A DNA stretch of 64,000 nt, taken from Hirsutella rhossiliensis. Lineage: Eukaryota > Ascomycota > Sordariomycetes > Hypocreales > Ophiocordycipitaceae. The notes below the pieces were generated by a model. It made no database searches. It was not told the origin of the DNA and saw nothing but the letters and a program-made list of their open reading frames with translations. The DNA lies in assembly GCF_020360975.1 (NCBI RefSeq), contig NW_025408678.1, positions 1,364,001 to 1,428,000 on the forward strand, read 5' to 3'. Below, piece after piece: positions 20,434-30,217 of this stretch (the first letter of the stretch is position 1; each line of letters starts with the position of its first letter). The position numbers and the translations under genes are program-made.

Positions 20434-22694
20434 ACTGCAATGGCGCATACAGCAGAAGGCGAGGCGCTGTCAGCCGCCCTTTCTAGTGTCCCGTCCACCA
20501 GTTTTAGCGCTCCCGAGAGCTCCCCCGACCTTGACACATCACCTTCGATCGACTACGTTGGATATGAAGGCATCGATTGGAATCGCCTCTCGGTTTCTCC
20601 ATACGCAAGTATAGAAAAGAGCGCGGACGGGATGGGTATGGGAGCATGGGTTCGATATCGAGAAAACCGATTCCGGTCATCGGTTTTGGCTTTGCAAGGC
20701 CTGCCACGGGAAGAAGGCTACAATTACCCATATGTACGATGCTGCATCCACAAGTCAAGCGAACAGTCACATGGAAGAAATTCACCACATCAACAAAGGC
20801 GGGCCAATGCTACCACAGAGGAAGAAGCAACGCACTCTTTTCGACGTGGTTGACCTAGACTCCAACCGACCGAAGGATCAGGCTCTGATGAATGCCTTCA
20901 TCTCGTCCTTTGAACCGCTTCGCTTTCAACATCTCTTGATACGCTGGGTGGCATGCGACAACATACCATTCCACAAACTGGAGAGTCCGTACTTTCGCGA
21001 CCTTATGGCTTACGCGAACAGCGCAATTGCGGATTCGGGCAGTATTCCCACTCATAGCACAATACGCGACTGGATTGTGCGCTCCTTCAATTGTCACAAA
21101 GGTGTCGTGACGGAATTGCTTCGTCGGTCGCTCAGCCGCATCAACGTCTCCTTTGATGCTTGGTCCTCCCGAAAATTCACATCTCTGCTCGGCCTTACCG
21201 TACACTTTATTGATGACGAAGGAAGTTCCGTACGTTTCTCCTCGGCTTGCCACGGATTGAAGGTCGCCACTGTGGAGAAAACCTGGCCGACCGTGTCAGC
21301 GAGATAATCCACGAGTATGGGTTCGAGGATCGCGTTGGATATTTTGTCACAGACAATGCGGAGAGCAACGACACGTGCCTTGAAGACTTGGGCGCTGAGT
21401 TGGGGTTCAACAAGCAGCATCGTCGGCTCCGTTGCTGCGGCCACATCATCAACCTCGTCGCCCGATCCATCCTTTTCGGCACGGACGCCGACGCGTTCGA
21501 AGAGGATTGCCAAGCCAACAAAGAGATCCAAGATGAGGTCAGACTCTGGAGATCAAGGGCCCCATCGGCAAGTTGCACAATATCGTTCACTGGGTGGAAA
21601 GGTCTGGGCAGCGCATTGAAAGGCTCCACATGCTCCAATCCATCGAGAACACCGCCCTGGGCCTCGAAGACAAAACAACCTACGATGTGGTCATGGACAA
21701 CGCTACTCGCTGGAACTCGTCCGAAGCGATGATGGAGCGGGGCTACATGCTTCGCAATGCACTCGATTCGCTGGTCCAAGCGGAAGTGACAGAGTGGAAT
21801 CAATATGTGGCGAGAAGGACACAGCACGGGGCAAAGCCGATGCCGAAGAAGTGCCGCAAGAAGCCTACAATTGTGGACGACCAGATGGTCACTGAGGACT
21901 GGTCCGTTATTGCAGAGTATTTGGCGATCCTGAAACCATTGAAGATCGCGACAAAGCGCCTAGAGGGCCAGCCACGACAAGGCAAATTCGGCGCGATTTG
22001 GGAAGTTTTGCTCACAATGGAGTGGCTTCTGAAGCACCTAGAAGAGGCAAAGCTACAGCACGAACGGGACGAGGAACCGTACCTGCGAATCGGCTGCAAT
22101 CTCGGCTGGATGAAGCTGGATCAATACTACGCCCTTACGGAGGATAGCCCTGCGTACCTCGCGAGCCTCGTCCTCCATCCCGCGTTTCGCTGGTCCACCG
22201 TCGAGTCGCAGTGGTCCGATCATCCGGACTGGTTGGCCAGAGGAAGGGCGGCTGTGCAAGAGCTATGGGAGGAGTACCGAACCCTCGCGGTCGAGCAAGA
22301 TACGATACCCGAGGAGCCCACAGCTGCAAGGAAGACAACGGACCTAGATGACTTCATGACCTCAATTAGGAAACTTGGCGCCCAACCTGCGCCCTCACCG
22401 TCCTCCACGCGTGACGAATACGCAGAATGGGTGGCCAGTACCGATCCGGGCGATTGTCTTGTGGACAATCCCATCCAGTACTGGCTTCTCCGCAGACGCC
22501 AGTATCCACGCTTGTCGCGAATGGCAATCGACCTCTTTTCTATTCCGGCAATGTCTTCAGAGCCGGAGAGAATATTTAGCCTTGCCGGACAGATGGTCAC
22601 AGCTCAGAGAGGCCGCCTCAAAGCGGACCTTATCGGGGCGGCTCAGTGTATTTCGTCGTGGGAAAAAAGTGGAGTTATCCAGATATCCAAATGA
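20434..22694 (+). pseudogene. hAT transposase, degraded
   Basis: The N-terminus from ATG 20434 reads into GIDWNRLS, then breaks by a frameshift near 20590 and a TAG at 20612-20614. A BED-type zinc finger follows (CKAC near 20693, then HMEEIHH). The RNase H-like catalytic core is seen in fragments: NVSFDAWSSRKFTSLLGLTVHF, a frame break near 21232, FVTDNAESNDTCLEDLG, another break near 21550, then DNATRWNSSEAM. The C-terminus is intact with the hAT dimerisation signature MSSEPERIFSLAG and RGRLKADL, ending at TAA... of codon 22692-22694 (read as TGA after QISK). At least three frameshifts and one stop make it non-functional as read. Confidence 0.85.
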
Positions 22695-22813
22695 GATCCA
22701 AATCGACTCAAATCAAATCAAATCAAATCAGATCCATGATTTTGCCATCCAAATCAAATCAAATTGGACCCCGGATTTGATTTGATTTATCTATTTGCAA
22801 GTCTGCGTGCTCC

Positions 22814-23249
22814 AATTGACGATTGGGTTGTGATCTGTCAGCCAGGGTTTTCCGAGTATGACATTGTACTTCCCAAGCTTCGTTACGTAAAATAGCATCT
22901 TCTCCCTGTGTCCCTTGATTTCCATGTTGAGTTTCACCACATGAGTGATATCGCCAGCCGAGGAGGGTCTTCCATCGACTACGTTCAGCCGGCGACGGTT
23001 TCGTAGTTCATAAAGCGTGAGTTTGTTGGCGTGCGCGAAGGATTCGTCTACAAACCCCTTTCCAGTGGCACCTGAGTCAAGCATTGCTTCGGTTTTAATC
23101 AGAGTGGAATTGTCTTCGATTAGGTTACAAGGCAGTAGCAAATGAGCTTGGTTAGTGTCCAGAGAAGAGAGCAGTAGATCGCCCTTTTTCTTGCGTCTCC
23201 TGCGGCGACTTCCGTCGGAGACTACACTTTCCGTCCTCCATGGTGCGGT
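22814..23249 (-). pseudogene. Copy B pol, first part: aspartic protease
   Basis: It contains the retropepsin triad in AMLDSGATGKGF, the flap region and the second hydrophobic motif NVILGKPWL, and runs up to NPIVNWST where the hAT element begins. In copy A the same protein continues directly into the linker before RT. It is preceded by a basic stretch (RRRRRKKK). Confidence 0.85.
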
Positions 23250-24359
23250 GTCGCAATTGAGGGAACGATGTTTGCCTGAGCTGCACCAATGGCAGAGTCC
23301 ATGCGCTGTGCAATAGGCTCTGCGTGCCGCTCTCTGCTTCCGTTTGGGGTCTACGACCAGAGGCGACATCTTTGGCCCCCCAGGTGATGACGCTCAAATC
23401 CATTGAATCCCCGCCGTTAGAGGTCGTCGATTGTGGCGTAGTGGAGGGTTGTAAGGTTGCATTGTGACTTGCTGAGTTGTCGGTGTTTTTCTTGAAGTAA
23501 TTGGCATTGACTTGACGGCATTCGTTATCGCAGATACGGACAAGGTCCATAAATTGACTAATTTCGGTAGGAGTATCTTTGCCCTTAGTGAGAGAAAGTC
23601 TCCAGATAACGTTGTCGTGGAGGGCACGTCGGAGGTGAGCAATGAGCGCCCCACTATCCCAGTCGGTGAGCTTGGCGACGGCATACCATTCGGGAGGAAT
23701 GTCGTAAGGGATCTATGGCCTTGTTTCATGTCAAAGATTTTGAGTTGGGCGGTAGCTTTAGCGTCAATATCCCCGAAGGCTGACTGAAGGGTGTTTTTAT
23801 GGCATTGACATCGTCGAAGAGAACCACCCCATCTTTAATGTTGTAGCGGACTTGGTCATGTGCTTTGCCTTTAAGGCATGAGACGACATATCCCATACGT
23901 TGAGGTTCCGAGTTCCACCAATCTTTATTCATTTCGAGCTTCAACTCGAGGTGCTGGAGGAAATTCGGCAGAAGCGTGGGGTCCTCTCCGGTGAAGGCCT
24001 CAGGATCAGGGTGTTCTGGTGTGCGGTGTGAAGCTCCTTTGACTGAATGATCTTTATGTACGCTTCATTTTCTGCCATAAGACGGGCGATCATTGCGTCT
24101 CCATCACTTTTAGAAATGAGCGTGTTTTCTAGGCGGGTTTGGAGGTCCTCCATTGCCCTATTTGTCGTCGTGGTCGAGGCACGTAGTGAATCGATTACCG
24201 CTTGCATACTGTATGCGGCATTGCATACGAGGAAGACTTCTTTCATGAGACCGGCTGGGTTAGCAACAAAGGCATTTCGGAACGTTTCATCGGTATTGCT
24301 GGCGTTGAGGAGGGGGCAGGGGGGCACTCGATCGACGGGTGTGGGGTAGCGGTAGCCAT
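23250..24359 (-). pseudogene. Copy B gag
   Basis: The ATG is at 24357-24359 (MATATPHPSIEC). A six-C run then shifts the frame relative to copy A. Capsid-like blocks are readable across three frames (MNKDWWNSEPQRMGYVVSCL, the LTEWDSGALIAHLRRAL region, NECRQVNANYF), ending with a zinc knuckle CHWCSSGKHRSLNC of the Cx2Cx4Hx4C type. Breaks near 24050, 23795, 23690 and 23385 prevent a continuous Gag; the first three also occur in copy A. Confidence 0.8.
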
Positions 24360-24596
24360 TGGGTTGTTGACGGTGATGGCTATAGTGCAGGTGGCGTTCG
24401 ACAGTTTCGTTACGTTTTAGTTGACTTTGCGATTGTGATTTGTTGGTTTGTTGGTTTGCTGATTCGTTGATTGGTGAATTTGGTGCGGTGGTGGTGGTTT
24501 AGGTGGAAATTTGGTTGCAGGGTGTTTTGGTGAGGTTAGAGGTATCGAAATCAATAGTCACGTCGCGGACAGTGGTCTATTGAGGAAGGGTAGTCG

Positions 24597-24605
24597 GTAG
24601 ACAAT
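24597..24605 (-). promoter_or_regulatory. Self-priming-type primer binding site of copy B
   Basis: On the element strand ATTGTCTAC lies one base inside the 5' LTR. It is the exact complement of GTAGACAAT within the LTR (24657-24665). No match to a tRNA 3' end was recognised. The arrangement resembles Tf1/sushi elements, where the mRNA 5' end primes reverse transcription. Confidence 0.6.
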
Positions 24606-24606
24606 A

Positions 24607-24769
24607 TGTGACGGTACAAGTGCACGAACAAGGTCGAGTGCGACTTGGGTAAAGTGATTGTCTACAAGAGAGAAAGAGGTTCCTAAGGAAGACTCTGACT
24701 TTCGCTATTTACATGAATAAAAGCGGGACCTTTCATAAAGTATGAAAGTCACATGATCGTTCCCTCACA
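24607..24769 (-). repeat. 5' LTR of copy B
   Basis: 163 bp, identical by eye to 13927-14089. It abuts the GAAAG duplication at 24770-24774. Confidence 0.95.
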
Positions 24770-24774
24770 GAAAG

Positions 24775-26810
24775 CCACTGGGTGTAGCACTCCTTGATCA
24801 TCTTCCTGGGAGAGGATGCCCGAAGAGACAAAATCGGATGCGTCGCATTCGACAAACACTTCTCTTGCGGGGTCGAAGTGTCTGAGGATTGGCGCTGAAG
24901 TGAAGCTATTTTTGAGCATATCGAATGCTTCTTGGCACGATGAAGTCCAGTTCCATTTGACTAGTTTCCGTGTCAGGGCAACAAGTGGTCGTACGATGCG
25001 TGAAAATCCCTTGATGAACCGTCTGTAGAAATTCGAGAATCCTAAGAAGGCTTGAACATCTTTGACGTTGATAGGGGCCTCCCAGTTGATGAGACAGTCG
25101 ACTTTCTCTGGGTCCATCCGTACTCCAGTGGTTGAGATGATCATGCCCAGATATTTAACTTCAGTAGTCTCAAATTCGCATTTCTTGACGTCAAGTTGTA
25201 GGCCTGCGGCTTCAAGTGCTTGAAGTACTGATTTGACGTGGAGTCTGTGGGTGGCGAGGTCGTCTGAGTAGATGAGAATGTCGTCGATGTAGGCTGTGCA
25301 ATATCTATCAAGGAATGGGCGTAAGACTTCGTTGATTCGAGCTTGAAAGGTAGCTGGGGCGTTTGATAGTCCAAAGGCATCACCATGCTCTCGAAGAGAC
25401 CATATCTTGTGTTGAACGCCGTCATCCACTCCTGACCCTCCTTGATGCGTATTCGATTGAACGCTGCGACGACATCGAGTTTGGTGAAATACTTGGCTTG
25501 GCTTAGCTGAGAAAGTGTCTCCTGGATTAACGGTAGCGGGTAGCGGTTCTTGATGGTTATCGCGTTAAGAGCTCGGTAGTCCACGCAAAACGAAGGCCCC
25601 TCCTGGCTTCTTTGCAAATAACACCGGCGAGGCCGCCGGTGAGGTGCTAGCGCGTATAAAACCCTTGTCAAGGTTTTCCTGAAGGAATTTCCGGAGGACG
25701 AGAAGTTCGTCTTGGGACATCCCGTACAGAGGTCCATGTGGTGGAGTCGTTCCAGGTTGAAGTTCAATTTCGTGGTCGCAGTCTCGGTGTGGGGGGAGTT
25801 TATCCGCCTCTGATTGGTCGAATGCCTTCAAGAATTCATGGTAGTGTTGTGGTACTTTTGTTGCAGGATCGATCAAAGTCTTGGGTTCGAGGGCTTTGTG
25901 AATGTCTTCGAGTGATGCCCTGAAAGGTACATATCGGCTGCTATTTTCCGGGAAGCTCAGGTTCCTGTGTTTGTTGGTCCTTGGGGTTAAGGGAGGTGAT
26001 TCCGTCCTGTAGCTGGAGCTCTCGGTTCATCTTGTCCATGTCTGTGAGTGCAGAGTCGAATCGGACCCGTCGGCGTGTTTTAGGTTCTACGAAGGTGGAG
26101 GCTTCTGTGATGACCCCAAGTTCAGCCAGCCTTTTGTCGATCTCATACAGTGATAATGAGAATACGTCGACGTCGCGGTTTTTGGTCAGCATGTGGAATG
26201 CGGCTGCGCCGACTCTTCGGGGGATTGATGGGCGTGGCAGTATAGTCGTGGTTGCAGAACTTGACAAAGAGGGAGCTCCAGAAACAGGCAGTTGGTATTG
26301 TCCTTTCTCCATGCAGTATTTGCGGCAGTGATCAGAGTTGAAAGTGACCACATTCGTGCTCCAATTGACGATTGGGTTGTGATCTGTTAGCCAGGGTTTT
26401 CCAAGTATGACATTATACTTCCCAAGCTTCGTTACGTAAAAAAGCATCTTCTCCTTGTGTCCCTTGATGTCCATGTTGAGCTTCACCACATGAGTGATGT
26501 CGCCAGCCGAGGAGGGTCTTCCATCGACTACGTTCAGCCGGCGACGGTTTCGTAATTCATAAAGCGTGAGTTTGTTGGTGTGCGCGAAGGATTCGTCTAT
26601 AAACCCCTTTCCGGTGGCACCTGAGTCAAGCATTGCTTCGGTTTTAATCGGAGTGGAATTGTCTTCGATTAGGTTACAAGGCAGTAGCAAATGAGCTTGG
26701 TTGGTGTCCAGAGAAGAGAGCAGTAGATCGCCCTTTTTCTTGCGTCTCCTGCGGCGACTTCCGTCGGAGACTACACTTTTTCCGTCCTCCATGGTGCGGT
26801 GTCGCAATTG
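24775..26810 (-). pseudogene. Copy A pol, first part: protease and reverse transcriptase
   Basis: Protease (AMLDSGATGKGF, NVILGKPWL) is continuous with the linker and reaches the RT fingers. The frame is lost near 25600, where copy A lacks one base in each of two homopolymers compared with copy B. RT palm residues [12 protein letters not shown] and the connection domain follow in another frame after the shared one-base deletion in the MPFGLSNAP block (near 25378). The part ends in RNase H at HPVAF, where copy B begins. Confidence 0.85.
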
Positions 26811-27904
26811 AGGAACGATGTTTGCCGAGCTGCACCAATGGCAGAGTCCATGCGTTGTGCAATAGGCTCTGCGTGCCGCTCTCTGCTTCCGTTTGGGGTC
26901 TACGACCAGAGGCGACATCTTTGGCCCCCAGGTGATGACGCTCAAATCCATTGAATCCCCGCCGTTAGAGGTCGTCGATTGTGGCGTGGTGGAGGTTGTA
27001 AGGTTGCTTTGTGACTTGCTGAGTTGTCGGTGTTTTTCTTGAAGTAATTGGCATTGACTTGACGGCATTCGTTATCGCAGATACGGACAAGGTCCATAAA
27101 TTGACTAAGTTCGGTAGGTGTATCTTTGCCCTTAGTGAGAGAAAGTCTCCAGATAACGTTGTCGTGGAGGGCACGTCGGAGGTGAGCAATGAGCGCCCCA
27201 CTATCCCACTCGGTGAGCTTGGCGACGGCATACCATTCGGGAGGAATGTCGTAAGGGATCTATGGCCTTGTTTCATGTCAAAGATTTTGAGTTGGGCGGT
27301 AGCTTTAGCGTCAATATCCCCGAAGGCTGACTGAAGGGTGCTTTTATGGCATTGACATCGTCGAAGAGAACCACCCCATCTTTAATGTTGTAGCGGACTT
27401 GGTCATGTGCTTTGCCTTTAAGGCATGAGACGACATATCCCATACGTTGAGGTTCCGAGTTCCACCAATCTTTATTCATTTCGAGCTTCAACTCGAGGTG
27501 CTGGAGGAAATTCGGCAGAAGCGTGGGGTCCTCTCCGGTGAAGGCCTCAGGATCAGGGTGTTCTGGTGTGCGGTGTGAAGCTCCTTTGACTGAATGATCT
27601 TTAGGTATGCTTCATTTTCTGCCATAAGACGGGCGATCGTTGCGTCTCCATCACTTTTAGAAATGAGCGTGTTTTCTAGGCGGGTTTGGAGGTCCTCCAT
27701 GTCCCTTATTGTCGTCGTGGTCGAGGCACGTAGTGAATCGATTACCGCTTGCATACTGTATGCGGCATTGCATACGAGGAAGACTTCTTTCATGAGACCG
27801 GCTGGGTTAGCAACAAAGGCATTTCGGAACGTTTCATTGGTATTGCTGGCGTTGAGGAGGGGCAGGGGGCACTCGATCGACGGGTGTGGGGCAGCGGTAG
27901 CCAT
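26811..27904 (-). pseudogene. Copy A gag
   Basis: It starts at ATG 27904 (MATAAPHPSIEC). The N-terminal coiled-coil part is open to about 27595, after which the capsid-like blocks lie in other frames, with breaks near 27595, 27344 and 27234 at the same places as copy B. The zinc knuckle CHWCSS is followed by a private frameshift that removes its H and last C. The product is not a functional Gag as read. Confidence 0.8.
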
Positions 27905-28046
27905 TGGGTTGTTGACGGTGTGGTGGTTTAGGTGAGAATTTGGTTGCAGGGTGTTTTGGTGAGGTTTGAAAGCGACAAGTGCGGTTTAGAACTATCGAAA
28001 TCAATAGTCACGTCGCGGACGGTGATCTATTGAGGAGGGGTAGTTG

Positions 28047-28055
28047 GTAGACAAT
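28047..28055 (-). promoter_or_regulatory. Self-priming-type primer binding site of copy A
   Basis: The element strand reads ATTGTCTAC one base inside the 5' LTR, complementary to GTAGACAAT at 28107-28115 within the LTR. The position suggests the transcript starts near that LTR site. Confidence 0.6.
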
Positions 28056-28056
28056 A

Positions 28057-28220
28057 TGTGACGGTACAAGTGCACGAACAAGGTCGGGTGCGACTTGGGT
28101 AAAGTGATTGTCTACGAAGAGAGAAGGAGGTTCCTAAGGAAGACTCTGACTTTCGCTATTTACATGAATCAAAGTGAGACATTTCATAAAGTATGAAAGT
28201 CACATGATCGTTCCCTCACA
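28057..28220 (-). repeat. 5' LTR of copy A
   Basis: 164 bp, identical by eye to 11880-12043, followed by the CTGCC duplication. Confidence 0.95.
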
Positions 28221-28591
28221 CTGCCTGTCCTTTTATATTCGCGAAGTACCTCAGCGGTCACTGAGGGTCGCCGTCTGAAGGTGACGGATTAGCAAACGGT
28301 CGTTATTGCATTCTACCGCAGAGCTGGCGCCAATTTACTATTTCTAAACCAACGAGTTTGCCGGTCCACCATGACTGGTTACAAGTCTGTTGCGGCCTGT
28401 AAGGTAGCCCGTCAGGGGCTATTGGAAGTTTCCAAATCTGCGCTCCTTCGGCCTCTCTCTGGTTCGTTGGAATCATTATGGGTTGTAGGCGCCTCGAAGC
28501 GTCATGTCAGAGACTCAGAGTGCTTCCACTTGAAGTTCCACCCAACGGAACCAAACCAACCAATCAAACACGCTAGACATGTCTGGGCCTC

Positions 28592-29611
28592 TTGAATCCT
28601 CCAGGGCCCCAGGCTAAGGCTGCCTCTCTGTTCCTACTCCATCCTTCATCCATCGTGCCGATTCAGACAATAAGCAAACCGTTTGTTGGGCTTCCAAAGC
28701 AGGAGAGTTTGCCCCAGCGGCTCGCAACCAGGCTCTATCATGCAACGCGACAACTCGAGGGTGCAAATCAAGCGGCAGCTTCGACTGCTCCCAGCCCAGT
28801 TACATTAGTATGCGTCTCTGACACTCACAATACCACTCCCTTGTCTCTCCCTCCAGGCGACATTCTCCTCCATGCCGGGGACTTGTCGCAGTTCGGCACC
28901 TTTGCAGAGATACAGGCACAACTGTCATGGCTTGCCGCGCAGCCGCACCCACACAAGGTTGTCATTGCTGGCAATCACGACCTACTCCTTGACTCCGTCT
29001 TCGTTTCTACGAACCCAGACCGTGAACTGGACCGGCACCCCGGCCAGCGCAGAAACGATCTCGACTGGGGGGGCGTCCAATATCTGGAGCGCGGGTCACT
29101 GGACATCGCCGTCGAGGGGAAAAACAGGTCCATCCGCGTGTTTGGCAGCCCATGGACACCACGGTGTGGAAACTGGGCATTCCAGTACGGGAAGGGAGAT
29201 GGCGATAGGGAGACCTTGGGCACAGCGCCGGCCGACACAGACGTCATGCTGATGCATGGACCGCCCAAAGGGCATCTAGACGATGGGGGAAAGGGCTGTG
29301 GAAGGCTGCTTGCTGAAGTCTGGAGGGTAAGGCCCAAAGTTGTGGTGTGTGGTCACATCCACGCAGGGAGAGGGGAAGAATGGCTTCGCTTCGACCACGT
29401 TGACAGCTGGTACGAGAACGTGATGCTCGGGAGGAGGCGGTGGGTATCTGTGCTCTGCCTGGTCTTGTGCCATGTCTGGTTGAGGGTTACGAGGACATGG
29501 GGTGTTGCACCAAGTCAGGAGCAGACCAGAGGGACGCGCCTCATCAATGCTGCCATGGTGGGAGGGCGTGGAAATGTGGACCACAGAGAAGCCTTCGTCG
29601 CAGCCATATAG
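28592..29611 (+). CDS. Calcineurin-like metallophosphoesterase (MPPED/UPF0046-type), 5' end unresolved
   Basis: The catalytic domain is complete: CVSDTHN, ILLHAGDLS, VIAGNHD, MLMHGPP and CGHIHAGRGE supply the metal ligands of this family of predicted phosphodiesterases. It ends at TAG... of codon 29609-29611 after VAAI, and TRLINAAMVGG is the usual C-terminal block. The open frame extends upstream to 28592 but has no ATG before the catalytic core. The best N-terminal sequence (MQRDNSRVQIKRQLRLLP, ATG 28740) lies in another frame, and no reasonable intron links the two. Either one base is missing near 28790, or a first exon lies further upstream. The true start is therefore somewhere in 28592-28800. 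The outer transposon ends 370 bp upstream. Confidence 0.75.
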   Translation: MNPPGPQAKAASLFLLHPSSIVPIQTISKPFVGLPKQESLPQRLATRLYHATRQLEGANQAAASTAPSPVTLVCVSDTHNTTPLSLPPGDILLHAGDLSQFGTFAEIQAQLSWLAAQPHPHKVVIAGNHDLLLDSVFVSTNPDRELDRHPGQRRNDLDWGGVQYLERGSLDIAVEGKNRSIRVFGSPWTPRCGNWAFQYGKGDGDRETLGTAPADTDVMLMHGPPKGHLDDGGKGCGRLLAEVWRVRPKVVVCGHIHAGRGEEWLRFDHVDSWYENVMLGRRRWVSVLCLVLCHVWLRVTRTWGVAPSQEQTRGTRLINAAMVGGRGNVDHREAFVAAI

Positions 29612-30217
29612 GAGGAGCGTGAACGTAATTATGGCTAGGACCCGAAGCAGAGTTTAAAAGCACTGAAAGTTCGGGCGGTCTGCTGTAAGCGTCCGAGTGC
29701 CTGCCCCTCTCCTCCCCCCCTCGGGGCCCTTAGTCGTCCCTGTGCAGTCAGAGCTTCTAATTGCTCCTTGAAGTCGGTGACCTCACGTGCCACGTCAATT
29801 GCTAGGAATAGGAAGTACTCTACGCCCCACATGACTTTACTTTTTCTACACATAGAATACCATTATAAGGGGTTTTGTCTACCTAAAATGTACTTTAAAA
29901 AGAATTTTCTTAAACTTATAAAATGGCTTATGTACTCTTTAATACTTTGAAATAATTTTAACGGCTTTATCTTCTCATGGATCGCAGTTGTATGTGATTT
30001 ATTGGCTGTTAAGCTGCAAATGTCAAGAGAAAGTCGTAATTAACCAGTACTCCGTACTTAGTGCACTGGGTTTAGTATGGCGGGATAAAAACGGCGCAGG
30101 GACGGACGGCTAGGGGGGTCGCCCCCTCATCCTGGATTCGGCATCGATCACAACAACATGGAGGCGGGCACGGGTACCAATAAGCAGCTTGTCTAAATTG
30201 GCCGGCACGGTCGCATC
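29612..30217. other. Gene-free stretch with an AT-rich island
   Basis: The segment 29850-30060 is strikingly AT-rich (for example ACTTATAAAATGG, AATAATTTTAACGG) within GC-rich surroundings, with few CpA dinucleotides. This fits old RIP-mutated repeat DNA or a matrix-like spacer. No gene is seen. Confidence 0.4.

Larger units (their letters stand above)
17756..22805 (+). mobile_element. hAT-superfamily DNA transposon (inserted in copy B)
   Basis: Terminal inverted repeats of 23 bp (beginning CAGACTTGCAAATAG) lie at 17756-17778 and 22783-22805 without mismatch. An 8-bp target duplication CGTGCTCC is at 17748-17755 and 22806-22813, and the intact target occurs in copy A near 26351. CAG ends and 8-bp duplications are hAT hallmarks. 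The subterminal regions carry many AAATC units (17785-17865 and 22708-22790). A transposase relic is on the + strand. A pogo-like element splits its left part. Without that insert it is about 2.7 kb. Confidence 0.95.
13927..24769 (-). mobile_element. Ty3/gypsy chromovirus, copy B (inserted in copy A)
   Basis: Same family and orientation as copy A, with 163-bp LTRs at 13927-14089 and 24607-24769 that are identical by eye. The target duplication is GAAAG at 13922-13926 and 24770-24774. The uninterrupted target sequence can be read in copy B itself at 16157-16175, which confirms the insertion point inside the RNase H of copy A. Internal order is as in copy A, with a complete chromodomain. An hAT element interrupts the pol gene just after protease. 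Without it the copy is about 5.8 kb. Confidence 0.95.
11880..28220 (-). mobile_element. Ty3/gypsy chromovirus, copy A (outer element)
   Basis: An LTR retrotransposon transcribed on the - strand. Its 164-bp LTRs at 11880-12043 and 28057-28220 are identical by eye and have TGTGA...TCACA ends. Order from the 5' LTR: self-priming-type primer site, gag, aspartic protease (LDSGATG), reverse transcriptase (YIDD), RNase H, integrase with HHCC and DDE residues, and a remnant chromodomain. Copy B interrupts it in the RNase H region. Relative to copy B it lacks about 110 bp of 5' leader and, in frame, 65 codons between the integrase and the chromodomain core. Several frameshifts break gag and pol. Chromodomain-bearing Ty3/gypsy elements are standard in filamentous fungi (MAGGY/Tf1-sushi-like). 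Confidence 0.95.
11875..28225. mobile_element. Composite of four nested transposons, including outer TSDs
   Basis: The interval is one insertion locus. Outer flanks are the 5-bp duplication CTGCC at 11875-11879 and 28221-28225. Removing it rejoins the upstream flank of the nucleotidyltransferase-like gene. Inside are copy A (Ty3/gypsy), then copy B (Ty3/gypsy), then an hAT element, then a pogo-like element, each wholly contained in the previous one and each with its own terminal repeats and TSD. Excluding inserts, copy A is about 5.5 kb, copy B about 5.8 kb, the hAT element about 2.7 kb and the pogo-like element 2.3 kb. Confidence 0.95.

Noticed and set aside
17756..22805. A single composite transposon encoding two transposases
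   Set aside because: The pogo-like unit has its own inverted repeats and TA duplication within the hAT left arm, so it is a separate nested insertion.
28226..28370. tRNA gene at the right flank of the transposon stack
   Set aside because: The stem-like sequence lacks A and B boxes and cannot be folded by eye into a cloverleaf.
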